DNA of 64,000 nt from NCBI GenBank assembly GCA_944472155.2, contig OX235275.1:56871228-56935227 (forward strand). Direction: 5' to 3'. Positions 36,301 through 43,324 of the stretch are shown in pieces (position 1 is the stretch's first letter; each line of letters begins with the position of its first letter). A program made the translations under genes and the position numbers. The notes under the pieces are model-generated. The model searched no databases and was not told where the DNA came from. It saw only the letters and a list, made by a program, of their open reading frames with translations. Origin of the DNA: Trichobilharzia szidati (taxonomy: Eukaryota; Platyhelminthes; Trematoda; Strigeidida; Schistosomatidae).

Positions 36301-39300
36301 AAATCCAGGTCTTCTAGGTTCTTCCTGTCGGTCCAGGATATCCCTGTCTTCTCGTTTCCCACTGTCTGACGCATAATCCAGTCCACCACAATTAGGAATA
36401 TCATTGGTGATAATAAGCACCCTTGTCTGACTCCTGTGTTTACTCCAAACGCTTCGTTGGGTTTTCCGTTGTGGATCACTTGACATGTGCCGTTGTCGTA
36501 CAGCTGTTGAATAAGGTTGATGAATATTTGGGGTACTTGAGTAGTTTCCAAATTACTTCGTTTGCATGGATTTTATTACTTTCAGAATTGATCAGGAGCC
36601 GAAATCAGTTGGATAACTCTTCAGTAGTGCACACGCATCAGGATTCGAACCCAGAACCATCTAGCGGGGTCCATCAAGTCAGACAAGAGCACAGGTACTT
36701 GTCTGTGAAACTGGCTAGCGGTTACCCAAACATAGTTTAAGGCAGTTGAGTTATTTGGATTGACATCTTCGATCCAAATTTTATTCTGTAGCAGAACAAT
36801 AGATGTACGAGGATATTTTACTTGGATTGTCGTCTTTCTTGAACATTGCATACAGACACAGTGTTTCACTGTGAACTTATGAAGGCTGGTGAATTCGTTA
36901 GTGTGTTTGCCACACCGCATCACTGTTTGAATTATTGTCCAGTATTAATCTAAAAAATATTTTACTGCCTTGATTCTGACTGCTATCTGATAACAGTTCC
37001 TCACGCTTTCAGTCAAACGTATATATTTTACGAGTTGATCACGTACTGATATCAGTTAGAGAACAGCAGCTGTCCAGTACTCCCTGGTTTTCAATGGTTC
37101 TCTAACTGATATCAGTACGTGATCAACTCGTAAAACATAACTAATCCTTACAAACCAAAACTATAGAAAACGTATATATGAATAATTTCTTATAAACCGT
37201 TGCAATTATGTTCTTCGACTGCATGTCACTCCACCTCCAGACATGCGTTCATACTCTTCATTCAGCTGTGAGACACAGTCACTGGAGAATATAGTCTCCT
37301 ATTTCCTGGCAGAATGTTAATCATTTTGAACGTGGTAATATTTACTATTTTATATTAACGGATTTAAAACGCAAATTTAATTTTTTTCAAAGGAATGCTT
37401 ACTGAACAAAGAATATTCTTTTCCGATAACCTGTTCTTCATCAGGTTCTACAGTTATATATCCATCCATAATAATGAAAGAATGTACCTATATTATTATT
37501 ATTGTCCCCTTGGGTTCCTAGTGCAACATAGGGCTTCAACTACACGTCTCCACTTGCTTCTGTCTTCTGCTGTACTTTTCACCTGCATCCATGTTAGTCC
37601 ATACTGTTTCAACTCCTCTTTACACAATCTCCTCCATGTCATTATTGGACGTCCCAATCGCCGCTTCCCTTCCGGGTTCCACTCAAGCAATGGCCTGACT
37701 GACGCGTGATGTCGCCCAGTGGCCTCCTCAGCGAGTGTTCAATCCATCTCCACTTTCTCCTGCATATTTGTTGGACGATTGGTTCTTGTTTTGTTTGTTC
37801 CCATAGTTTCTTGTTGGTGATTCTTTCCAACCATCTGATCTTCAGTATAGAGCGGAGGTAGCTGTTGATGTACCTATATACCTATACATTATAGTGAATG
37901 AATTAGTGTTATTAACAACATTATTGTTTTTTAAATAGCATTGAATCAATGATAATAATAATAATATCAGCGGATTACAGTTTGATAGCATCGACATAAC
38001 GATAAACTGAGTGAATATCAGAAAAATTAGGAAAGATAATAATACACATTCATGAATTTACAGTCCTCACTGAAAGCCGGCCAGATAATTAGTATTGGCT
38101 GAACTTGTTTCTTCTGCACATACACCACTGGTTGTTTCAGGCGAATCGCGATGGCCTCTACTGTCTGGAGTATGTGGTACCTGGATGTTTGTACCAATTT
38201 ATTTGATATCCAGTAGATGATAGAGCAGGATTCTTCAATACTGTTTTTGTGGCCGGTTAAAACCAGGTGGTCTAATGCCGAAATGTTGATGGTTTTCCAT
38301 ACATCTTCAATTAGCTTCACTGGTAGGTATTGCGAAGAGAACATGAAAAATCTAGTTCCTAGAGCAACGACCAATACAATTTGGTCCACCACAAGTGTAT
38401 TTGAATTGGTAGGTACAATTAGAAGTTTCCATCTATTCAAGGTACTTCATCTTTCAATAGAGGAATGACCATTGGTCGTGTAAAAGATATGACTTGTGGT
38501 TTGCCAGCATTCAAAGTTCTTTGAACTGATTTTCCTAACGTTTTCGTAATTATTTCACTAGGTGCATCTCCTTTGAAATCATATTTACACGTGGAAAGTA
38601 CACTTTTTCTGATTTCTTAGTCACGTGTGTGTGAATGAACTTTTCTGGATAGCTATTTTCAGTTAGGGTGTCATATACAATCATTAGTTCATCTTGAACT
38701 ACGTCTTCGAAGCACATAGCTCCCAAAGTGTGGCTGAGAGTCCTTACTAAATTTGGAAAGAATGTGGAAGTTATGAAAATGTGCATATTGTCCTGTCTAT
38801 TCGCTTATCTAATGCAAATTTCTCTTTGTACTACTATCTGGTTTTCTTGTGAAGGGGACAACTAGGAAGACAATGAAATATAATGTGACTTGATAAACTT
38901 AACTGTTAATAAATCACAACGTTTGTTTGCATTTGCAGGAAACTTCATGGCGCCATCTCGTAAGTAATTCAAGGAGATTCACTAAGTTATAAAAATCACT
39001 AAACTTGTTCAGGTATATTCTTCGCAAAGTGTCAACAATTAGAGAACCAGTCAAAGTTGAGGAGAGATGAATAATGGTTTCATACTAGTTTCCTTAACTG
39101 TGAGAATGAATGACCCTACTAGAGTTTAGAAAACAATCTGTCGGTTACTGGGCGATGTTGTTGAACATTCGTGCGGACTATGCGAATCAAACAGGTTTTG
39201 GTTTCTGAATTATTTCATCTCGCCAAAGCGCGATATCTGCTTCAATTTTCAAGTAGCCAATCTAACTGGCTGCGTATTCACCATAGATTCACAACCATCA

Positions 39301-41920
39301 TCCTGTGCCTAATATACGTTGTTACGTGTTGTTGTTTGTCGTTGATATTTCTCCAAAAAGAAGGGCTTGGATGACTCAATGTTATGTGTATCGACGGCGG
39401 TTTTGATAATTATAATAGGTGCATCGTCCAGAAAACGTTTGTTCCTACCAAATTTCATATATATGATTCTAAACAAAATGAAGACTAACGAAAGTTACAG
39501 ATGAAACCAGAGACTTCTTGACTGGAAGTACTAAGCTGAATACAAGTGACATCAAGGTGTTACACCACCTTCAGGCATCTATGTGCTAGACGGTCAGTGG
39601 GGCAATGTATTCGTACTGAGAAATATGGACGAGACATCTCTCCAAAACTTTGTGGTTTATAGCGATTAGCAAAAAGATGTTAGTGCATAACTAAAATATT
39701 CCATAGAGTACTCGGCCACGCGTACTAACCCTGAACACCCTGTTTTAATTTATATCTTCTAAAAGGAAAGTATTAACTGTATTGTGGTAAGTTTAAGCTT
39801 TTTCTCTAAAACGTCAACTGCTGGAAAAATTTGAAAATTAAGTTTTGAAATTACTGAGAGAATATGTTTTTCAGACAGCTGTTTTCAGTTTTGTTGTCGT
39901 TGTCGGGCTAGGAGGTTTGAATATGAGGCATTTGCACTGACCTGCCAGAAAATACACTCAGCGCTAAATTCACTATCAAGTGAACTCTAGTTATTCTTCA
40001 TAATGAAACATTCCTCTTTCCTGATAACTCTGAGTGTAAATGTTTCTATCAACAAATCTGTTCAGAATTCTATCCACACGTTGGATGAACTCCTAACTAA
40101 AACTATTTTTATTTTTTTCACACATTTTGTGTTACAGCTCAATGAGCAGCATCACGTAAGTGTGATGAATTTGTTACTATTATGTAGCTTTGGAATTTGA
40201 TATCCGGAATCAAACAGTTTGAGTTGATGTTACTTGCAATGTCCTACAGATTTCAGAGGTTACCTAGTGAATATTTTAATTGATTATGCATGGAATATGC
40301 ACATTTGATCATAGGGAATAAAAAGACAGTTGCAGCAAAGACTGGGTAGTGTTCACGAGCGCGTTTTTCAAGTTGGCTCATGGTACGGCCGAAGTACTCA
40401 GCTCCACAAAAGCAAGTAAACTGGTATATGCACGTTGAGGTAGCCCAATGAGACAGCTTGTCTTTCGCGTTCTGGTTGAACAGTTTCTTGCAGGAAAACG
40501 TCAGTCGTAGGCTTGCGGCTAAGTATGTTTTCTCAGTGATTTAGAGAGGCATTTGCGAAGGATTTCTGCATCAATATCACCTTTGAGTTCTAAATTAAGC
40601 AGAAGTATTTTCTTTGAGGCGGATTGGACTAGTTCAGAAGTCTTCTTAGGTTTGAGATTCTTGTCTATGAACCTGGGCGGGAAACCGTTTTCCATCAGGG
40701 TTTTTCGGAGATTACGCAACTCTTCTTCGATCACTCGCTCGCTGCATATCTTCCGAATCCTTGAGGAAAGAGCGTATATCAGGTTCCTCTTTATGCTTAG
40801 CGGTACGAAGCTTTGGAAGTTGATGAATTGTCCGGTCCATGTAGGCTTTTTGTATATGGACCTTTTCAAAGAGTTGTTGTCATTTCTTGTCAGATGGACG
40901 TCCAGGAAGTAAAACATTCCGTCGGATTCGGTCTCAAGTGTAAAGTCGATGTTTGGGTAGGCGTTGTTGAAGATTTGAAGTAAGTTTTCAAGGTCCAGCT
41001 TCTCATCACAAATGATGAAAATATCATCAATGTATCTCTTGTAGAGATGAAGGTAGTCGATAGTTGATGATAAGAGGTTGTTTTCGAGGCTGGCCATAAA
41101 ACAGTCGGCTAGGAGTGGTCCGAGTGGAGAGCCCATTGCTACGCCATCTGTTTGACTGTAGATTTCATTGTTAAATCTGAAGTAGACGCTGAAGGTGCAG
41201 CGTAGTAACAGCTCCTTTAGGTAATGCATCGGTATGCCTACATCTATGCTGTTGCATTGGATGAAGTCACACAGAAAGCATATAGTTTAAGTCAGAGGAA
41301 CATTGGTGAACAGAGAGACGACGTCTAGGGAGACCATCTTTTTATTTGCGAGGTTGGCATTTTTAATTCAATCCACGAAAAATCGAATGTGTCGCGGAGG
41401 TTGTATCTCGACAACTTTTCTTTCACTGGTCCAAGAATTTCTACCAGCCACTTCGATTATGCATGGAATAAGGAGATTATTGCTTCTCATTCTGATTCGA
41501 AACAAGGCTTGTGCAATTTCATTTATTCATTTGTTGTTGTGAGGTTTGGTTATTATAGAGGACACTTGTTGATGTGTGGACGCAGATGCTCCTCATCGAT
41601 AAGCACTAACAACCATAAAATCTTGCAGGATAACTTCCTCTAGATAGTCTACTAACTGCAGTGATGAGGCAGTCAGTTAGCTGAACAAATTTTGAAGCTT
41701 GACTGATGCGATGCAATCAATCTCGGTAATCACGGAGTAGGTGTATGACACCGCTTGATAATTAATTCATGCAATTTTGACGACTCACTTCATTGAATGT
41801 TCCACTGGTGTATTGTCTGCTCCGTTATTTGAAACACACATTGATAAGTAGGAATAACGTGTCGTTTATTTATCTCAATTTTTCTACAGGACTATCATCA
41901 GTGATTACATCAAAGTGTAG
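21274..41920 (+). CDS. Micro-exon gene B, complete (77-residue secreted MEG-type protein)
   Basis: Eight coding exons: 21274-21349, 27325-27373, 32173-32181, 34036-34044, 38939-38959, 39766-39786, 40138-40155, 41890-41920. They sum to 234 bases, exactly 77 codons plus TAG. Residues 1-25 form a signal peptide (starts MKRNSIFLIT, hydrophobic core, ends EISAGG). Residues 26-41 are acidic (EQELPEFDGDG then VKVK). About 36 residues follow with alternating hydrophobic positions (pieces KLHGAI, KVLTVL, SMSSI, TIISDYIKV) and one cysteine. The start is chosen because the same ATG, exon length and donor recur in gene C at 52183. All five internal micro-exons are symmetric in phase 2. AATAAA follows at 42010. 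This is inferred to be an exported parasite protein; family number and tissue are unknown. Introns contain RTE, Penelope, CR1, Merlin and Sm-alpha insertions. Confidence 0.85.
21418..21545. repeat. Foldback element fragment
   Basis: tgtagctcaggtggataattttcaattagtagtgttctctgagc is followed by its inverse (gctcagagaacactactaatta). The outer motif is shared with the large palindrome at 44.12 kb. It lies just inside intron 1 of gene B. Confidence 0.55.
22030..22755 (-). mobile_element. RTE/SR2-like retrotransposon 3' end
   Basis: Minus reading HQPETNLEIFITQHQQRNSD and SRFFYTDQKLGGSPRIFPTA, with the family 3' end gttcctagtggaacatagggcttcaac and an ATT tail at 22030. Frameshifted and truncated. 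In gene B intron 1. Confidence 0.75.
23285..24305 (+). mobile_element. Penelope-like element, 3' part
   Basis: RT C-terminal segment (MGYPSRFVRRHMNTRYNKEK), then GIY-YIG: SMCIYKFS, a TGA in place of the expected codon, SCGESYIGRTTRQLNKRINEH, SWFGKGQ, HLIDSGHQVDKKSAFKVIYR, frameshift, then the C-terminal end. The 3' region ends ctgaagaagatctaattg, as in the minus copy at 58.9 kb. Confidence 0.72.
24525..24935 (-). mobile_element. Old RTE-like 3' end
   Basis: Begins ggatttggagtggaacacagggattcaaaggcgcaactctac, recognisable as the family 3' end, but heavily diverged; no coding frame survives. Confidence 0.5.
24940..25790 (+). mobile_element. CR1-like non-LTR retrotransposon 3' end
   Basis: Plus reading IKYLGVILSADLSWSSHILT, ISKKIFHLTFYIKKLKHSGI, TQPLLLQFVNSHILPIILYC, then LLKKDYNILHRMLKVVSRVS. 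After a frameshift the C-terminus continues to about 25650, followed by a CTTT-rich stretch. Same family as 20.5 kb minus. Confidence 0.72.
25022..25405 (+). pseudogene. CR1-like RT C-terminal domain
   Basis: 127 open codons with the YLG(V)..SADLSW block and ILYCSPLVFPGLLKKD. The catalytic FADD part is absent (5' truncation), so no enzyme can be made. Confidence 0.68.
25834..25883 (-). ncRNA. Hammerhead ribozyme, Penelope type
   Basis: Minus strand: stem I aatttcc / ggaatt, core CTGAAGA, stem II gttc...gaac, core GAAA, a two-pair stem III (CG) and cleavage triplet GTT. All conserved core positions (CUGANGA, GAAA, NUH) are present. Such minimal-stem-III hammerheads are known from Penelope-like elements. 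Confidence 0.75.
26632..26681 (-). ncRNA. Hammerhead ribozyme remnant
   Basis: Same layout as 25834-25883 but the core is TTGAAGA and TAAA, and stem I's 5' strand is lost. Predicted inactive. Confidence 0.5.
26690..26875 (+). repeat. CR1-like 3' tail fragment
   Basis: Ends tgtactgttttggaataaagcaaattattattattatt, the same tail found in reverse at 19393 and 50050. Confidence 0.5.
27325..27373 (+). CDS. MEG B exon 2, acidic segment (49 nt)
   Basis: Acceptor tttcttatcag, donor GTAAGA. Entering in phase 1 it reads V, EQELPEFDGDG, VKVK and leaves in phase 2. A weaker alternative donor (GTAAAA at 27367) would give 42 nt, but only the 49-nt form brings the later exons into the frame conserved with genes A and C. 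The gene C counterpart (55 nt) ends with the same donor and also reads ...DG..VKV. Confidence 0.78.
27466..28100. repeat. T1 SINE head-to-head pair (large palindrome)
   Basis: Minus copy 27466-27715 and plus copy about 27725-28095 are nearly identical inverses: gatcacggactgatatcag...cattcagccactgggacc against its complement. The surrounding aaaacgatactgtttt occurs on both sides, consistent with a target duplication for the pair as one unit. Confidence 0.75.
28436..28780 (+). pseudogene. GIY-YIG endonuclease fragment, second Penelope lineage
   Basis: CVYKIKCLECDAIYIGQTSR, EIKIRRNEHHRAA. The CxxC variant (KCLEC) and IGQTSR differ from the CSCG...IGR type of the other copies, so this is a different lineage, close to the one at 1.1 and 62.5 kb. 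The N-terminal codons of the open frame and the end after about codon 85 do not align. Confidence 0.65.
29360..29420 (+). ncRNA. Hammerhead-like remnant
   Basis: tact, then ttgatat in place of CTGATGA, stem II gctatt...aatagc, then GAAA, C, GTC and agta closing stem I. An inverse copy is at 28120-28165. The 5' core is mutated at conserved positions, so it is likely inactive. Confidence 0.45.
29885..30574 (+). pseudogene. Merlin (IS1016-like) DNA transposase relic
   Basis: Clear blocks: KRRYNRGRLSANQQWVLGIY, VSLPINQRLVLPGTTIHTYE, WSSYSHLSNLGCIHQVVNHT, then after a frameshift ANSIESFWSHLKKRM and a C-terminal tail to TAA at 30572. KYNRGR, LPGT and NSIES.W are typical of Merlin/IS1595-type DDE enzymes. 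The second catalytic aspartate region (usually SD.W.AY) reads HTYEWSSY, so it is dead. Terminal inverted repeats were not located. In gene B intron 2. Confidence 0.78.
30890..31110 (+). repeat. tRNA-derived SINE, family T2
   Basis: ctcagtggtaacgtctctgactgcagtactcactgggtgacgcgggttcgaatctcc contains A-box-like and B-box sequences; gtcccaactagcatg and gattgcctcc follow as in the 9.5 kb copies. Confidence 0.62.
31455..31705. repeat. T1 SINE inverted pair
   Basis: Minus half 31463-31590 (agggagtactggacag...ggtttcgaacccattatcttctggttac) abuts plus half from 31590 (agtaaccgggaggtcctggtttttaaaccc...gtgggtgcgtactg...aacagctg). Another head-to-head pair, older than that at 27.5 kb. Confidence 0.6.
32173..32181 (+). 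CDS. MEG B micro-exon, 9 nt (CATATCAGG)
   Basis: Acceptor attctgaatag, donor GTAAGC. It is found by alignment with gene C, where CATGTCAAG sits at 56492 with the same surrounding intron bases (ttctcgattag before, gtgagcagt after). It adds three residues in phase 2 (I, S and split codons). Confidence 0.68.
32776..33118 (-). repeat. Sm-alpha-like SINE with hammerhead (minus unit)
   Basis: In minus order: tail (ccaccaatt...acatgtcaacctgagaccgatcacttcgg-type), tRNA-like part with agtggtctagtggataacgc (A-box) and ggtccgagactcg (B-box), hammerhead, and the end accatcaaccaatt. This matches the layout known for schistosome Sm-alpha repeats. Confidence 0.75.
32801..32862 (-). ncRNA. Hammerhead ribozyme of Sm-alpha type
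   Basis: Minus strand: ggtacatcca, CTGACGA, an extra CTA, stem II gtcc-taaata-ggac, GAAA, loop, cleavage site GTC, then ctggattcc. Core CUGANGA and GAAA are intact, but three extra bases precede stem II and stem III is weak, so activity is doubtful. The tacatcca / tcctggattcca flanks are the typical schistosome tertiary-contact strands. Confidence 0.72.
33121..33345 (+). repeat. Sm-alpha-like SINE, plus partial unit, inverted to its neighbour
   Basis: A plus-oriented decayed hammerhead (33138-33193) is followed by ccaccaattaaattctaattacatgc, cgacagacatgtcaacct and cacttcggtcc. It faces the minus unit ending at 33118, giving a head-to-head pair. Confidence 0.65.
33138..33193 (+). ncRNA. Hammerhead remnant, Sm-alpha type
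   Basis: gatacatccgga, TGACGA, ...caaata..gac, GAAA, ...atcctggattccact. The first core base and stem II are mutated, so it is predicted inactive. Confidence 0.5.
33350..34925. other. Gene B intron, paralogous to gene C intron
   Basis: Apart from the 9-nt exon at 34036, this stretch is single-copy intron that aligns in patches with 57.4-58.9 kb. Low-level conservation around the micro-exon is strongest from 33860 to 34100. Confidence 0.5.
34036..34044 (+). CDS. MEG B micro-exon, 9 nt (ACGATCACT)
   Basis: Acceptor actttgatttcag, donor GTAAGT. More than 150 bases of flanking intron align with gene C around 57606, where the exon is ACGATCATT. In phase 2 it contributes R, S and split codons. 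Confidence 0.75.
34928..35255 (-). repeat. Sm-alpha-like SINE with hammerhead, second locus
   Basis: Same unit as 32776-33118, with A-box and B-box at about 35045-35100 on the minus strand (tggtctggttgataac, ggttcgagcctcg). Beyond 35170 the tail continues in plus orientation (gacatgtcaacctgagaccg), so this is again an inverted junction. Confidence 0.72.
34945..35010 (-). ncRNA. Hammerhead of Sm-alpha type, core mutated
   Basis: ggtacatccag, CTGACGA, CTA, gtcc-caaata-ggac, GGAA, ...gtcctggattcc. GAAA has become GGAA and CTA is inserted, so it is predicted inactive. The rest is close to the known schistosome form. Confidence 0.65.
35470..36565 (-). mobile_element. RTE/SR2-like retrotransposon, 5' truncated
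   Basis: Minus strand: PQIFINLIQQLYDNGTCQVI, GVRQGCLLSPMIFLIVVDWI (RT motif B), LEDLDFA then a two-base shift instead of FADD, DLCLMSHKIEDLQAKTDKLV, later the 3' part down to an ATT tail at 35470. Frameshifts kill it. Next to it, the 36.6-36.9 kb intron aligns with gene C at 60.2 kb. Confidence 0.78.
37026..37131. repeat. T1 foldback mini-element (hairpin)
   Basis: ttttacgagttgatcacgt...tcagttagagaac is followed by about 32 bases and then the perfect inverse ending gatcaactcgtaaaa. Only the tail of T1 on both arms remains. A DNA hairpin of about 39 bp. Confidence 0.72.
37490..37870 (-). mobile_element. RTE/SR2-like 3' end
   Basis: Minus strand: MLEWNPEGKRRLGRPIMTWR, RLCKEELKQYGLTW, EDRSKWRRVVEALC, CTRNPRGQ-stop, then the ATT tail. 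The basic RRLGRP.MTWRR block is the typical C-terminus of this element. Confidence 0.78.
38030..38790 (-). pseudogene. Penelope-like element fragment
   Basis: Minus strand 38786-38550: a TENSYPEKFIHTHVTKKSEK block (RT C-terminus) and 38300-38060: ALDHLVLTGHKNSIEESCSI, YHILQTVEAIAIRLKQPVVY, VQKKQVQPILIIWP (C-terminal half of the GIY-YIG domain). The signature half is lost. Lies before the 21-nt exon of gene B. Confidence 0.65.
38939..38959 (+). CDS. MEG B micro-exon, 21 nt
   Basis: Acceptor gcatttgcag, donor GTAAGT. Phase 2 reading is KLHGAI. The downstream intron start (gtaagtaattcaaggagattcac) resembles that of gene C at 61456, so the two exons are paralogous. Confidence 0.78.
39766..39786 (+). 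CDS. MEG B micro-exon, 21 nt
   Basis: Acceptor cttctaaaag (purines directly before AG), donor GTAAGT. Phase 2 gives KVLTVL and ends TG; joined to the C of the next exon this makes the only cysteine codon of the predicted mature protein. Confidence 0.75.
40138..40155 (+). CDS. MEG B micro-exon, 18 nt
   Basis: Acceptor cacattttgtgttacag, donor GTAAGT. Phase 2 reading SMSSI. The acceptor region and the following intron (gtaagtgtgatgaatttgtta) are nearly identical to gene C at 63855-63910. Confidence 0.8.
40315..41340 (-). mobile_element. Penelope-like element, RT plus broken endonuclease
   Basis: An open RT segment (40519-41229) is followed towards 40315 by CIYQFTCFCGAEYFGRTMSQ and KRAREHYP, the start of a GIY-YIG domain in another frame, then truncation. 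It inserted in the last intron of gene B, between the 18-nt and terminal exons. Confidence 0.75.
40519..41229 (-). CDS. Penelope reverse transcriptase domain (236 codons open)
   Basis: LKELLLRCTFSVYFRFNNEI, TDGVAMGSPLGPLLADCFMA (motif 4/B), LYKRYIDDIFIICDE (YIDD catalytic box intact), FYFLDVHLTRNDNNSLKRSI, YKKPTWTGQFINFQSFVPL, ENGFPPRFIDKNLKPKKTSE. The palm domain is the best preserved in the window. The N-terminal part beyond 41229 has stops, so the enzyme is incomplete. Penelope RTs copy RNA from a nicked target. Confidence 0.82.
   Translation of the reverse strand: MHYLKELLLRCTFSVYFRFNNEIYSQTDGVAMGSPLGPLLADCFMASLENNLLSSTIDYLHLYKRYIDDIFIICDEKLDLENLLQIFNNAYPNIDFTLETESDGMFYFLDVHLTRNDNNSLKRSIYKKPTWTGQFINFQSFVPLSIKRNLIYALSSRIRKICSERVIEEELRNLRKTLMENGFPPRFIDKNLKPKKTSELVQSASKKILLLNLELKGDIDAEILRKCLSKSLRKHT
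41890..41920 (+). CDS. MEG B terminal coding exon
   Basis: Acceptor caatttttctacag; phase 2 reading TIISDYIKV and TAG at 41918-41920. It is homologous to 8965-8995 of gene A including the stop position. The 3' UTR then runs about 100 bases to AATAAA. Confidence 0.78.
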
Positions 41921-42009
41921 AAGTGAAGAAAAGTGGTGTCAGAAGAAATTACTTCACAAACCTCCTCGAATTTCATTCATTTTTCATTCAAATGGATTAT
42001 ATATTTTGA

Positions 42010-42015
42010 AATAAA
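42010..42015 (+). promoter_or_regulatory. Poly(A) signal of MEG B
   Basis: AATAAA lies 90 bases after the predicted stop codon of gene B, in the right orientation, followed by an AT-rich stretch. It is the first AATAAA after the stop. Confidence 0.6.
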
Positions 42016-42019
42016 CATT

Positions 42020-43050
42020 GATTTAAAAAAGCACTGTGACGAGAAGGTATTTTCTTATTGTGTAAACATGTAATTCTTTTATTTTTTGAATGAATATTGA
42101 TGAACAGACATTGAACGAACATCATTCATTGTTACATAATTTGAGTTCGATTTCTGTATACACTTGGTGAATTCCATGCCAATAACTTTCAATATATGAA
42201 TGAATTTCAGTTGGTTGAAACAATTTGGTGTATTAATATACATTGAATGGTGTCTTTTTTCAGGATAACAGCGTATCCCTCTTATCACTTTTACAATAAT
42301 AATTGTGAACATTTCAGGTGGTTGATGGGGTGGAGTATATGCCACTTAGCACTTATGATACTTACTGATCATGGATGTTGCTCACAAGATCCTGACTGTT
42401 GTGCTCACCTCCTCCTTGTGACTCATTGACCATTTATGAATCCTACTTAAGTCTGTTTGTAAGTAGTGCACAATGCCCTATGAGAAGAAGCATTAAACAT
42501 GGATTGAGATGTCGTTGAAAAGTTGGTTCCGCTGATGAACAGCGTTTTGTTTTACTTCGTAATTTAGCATCGTGCATCAAATTCTCTGTTGTGGAATGTA
42601 GTGGAAAATAAGAATAAACAGTTTCAAAATTAAATATTGAGTCTGAATCCGGCTTCACATTAAAGTCATAGTAGGCTGTGATTTTGAGTGTGAGATCTTG
42701 ATTTTCGAGGGACTACGTCATGTGGTCGTGGATTTAAGACATCTTGTCAGTTTAATAGGAGATGATTGAAAGAGAAATGAAGATCTCTGTCGTGGGATGA
42801 ATTCCAGCTAGTGGAGTCTAAATATTTTAAGCTGCAGTGCTCCACTACCAACCAGGGCGAAAGAGTGGTACTCTACTGTGAGGTGCTGAAGACAAACGTT
42901 TGAACCAAGACGTCTGTAAATGATCTTAGTTTGTGACAAACACGCACACACTGCTGAAATTAATCAGATCTTGAGAATTCTACCTAATCTATTGGTGTTG
43001 GACTCCCCAACAGTAAGTACTTATATAAAATCAGTTTACCTTAAATATCT
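42020..43050. other. Downstream of gene B, no recognised feature
   Basis: No exon-like island or repeat family match. A pyrimidine tract with AG at about 42255-42264 has no donor or paralogue support. Confidence 0.3.
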
Positions 43051-43054
43051 GTTT

Positions 43055-43320
43055 CACGTAGTTGGAGATGGATTGGACACTCGCTGAGGAGGCCGTTGGG
43101 TGACATCGCGCGTCAGGCCAGTGCTCGAGTGGAACCCGAAAGGGAAGCGGCGAGTTGGACGTCCGAAGGTGACATGGAGAAGATCGTGTGATGAGGAACT
43201 GAAACAGTATGGATTAACATGGATGTAAGTGAAAATCACAGCAGAAGACAGAAGCAAGTGGAGACGTGCAGCTGAAGCCCTATGTTCCACTAGGAACCCA
43301 AGGGAACAATAATAATATAA
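43055..43320 (+). mobile_element. RTE/SR2-like 3' end, plus oriented
   Basis: Plus strand: GDGLDTR, WVTSRVRP, VLEWNPKGKRRVGRPKVTWR, RSCDEELKQYGLTWM, an in-frame stop, AEDRSKWRRAAEALCSTRNP, REQ-stop, then aataataatat tail. It is the only clear plus-strand copy. Confidence 0.75.
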
Positions 43321-43324
43321 TAAT

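Noticed and set aside
36082..36369. Plus-strand frame with a cysteine run
   Set aside because: The CCCCCC run is the antisense of the glutamine/threonine-rich (GTT)n stretch of the RTE element.
41793..42014. 73-codon open frame ending in LSSVITSKC...
   Set aside because: It runs through the intron and acceptor of the gene B terminal exon; only the phase-2 frame is conserved with gene A. Kept as an alternative-splicing idea only.
42255..42320. Possible extra exon after ttttttcag
   Set aside because: No paralogous counterpart and it lies beyond the conserved stop and poly(A) signal.
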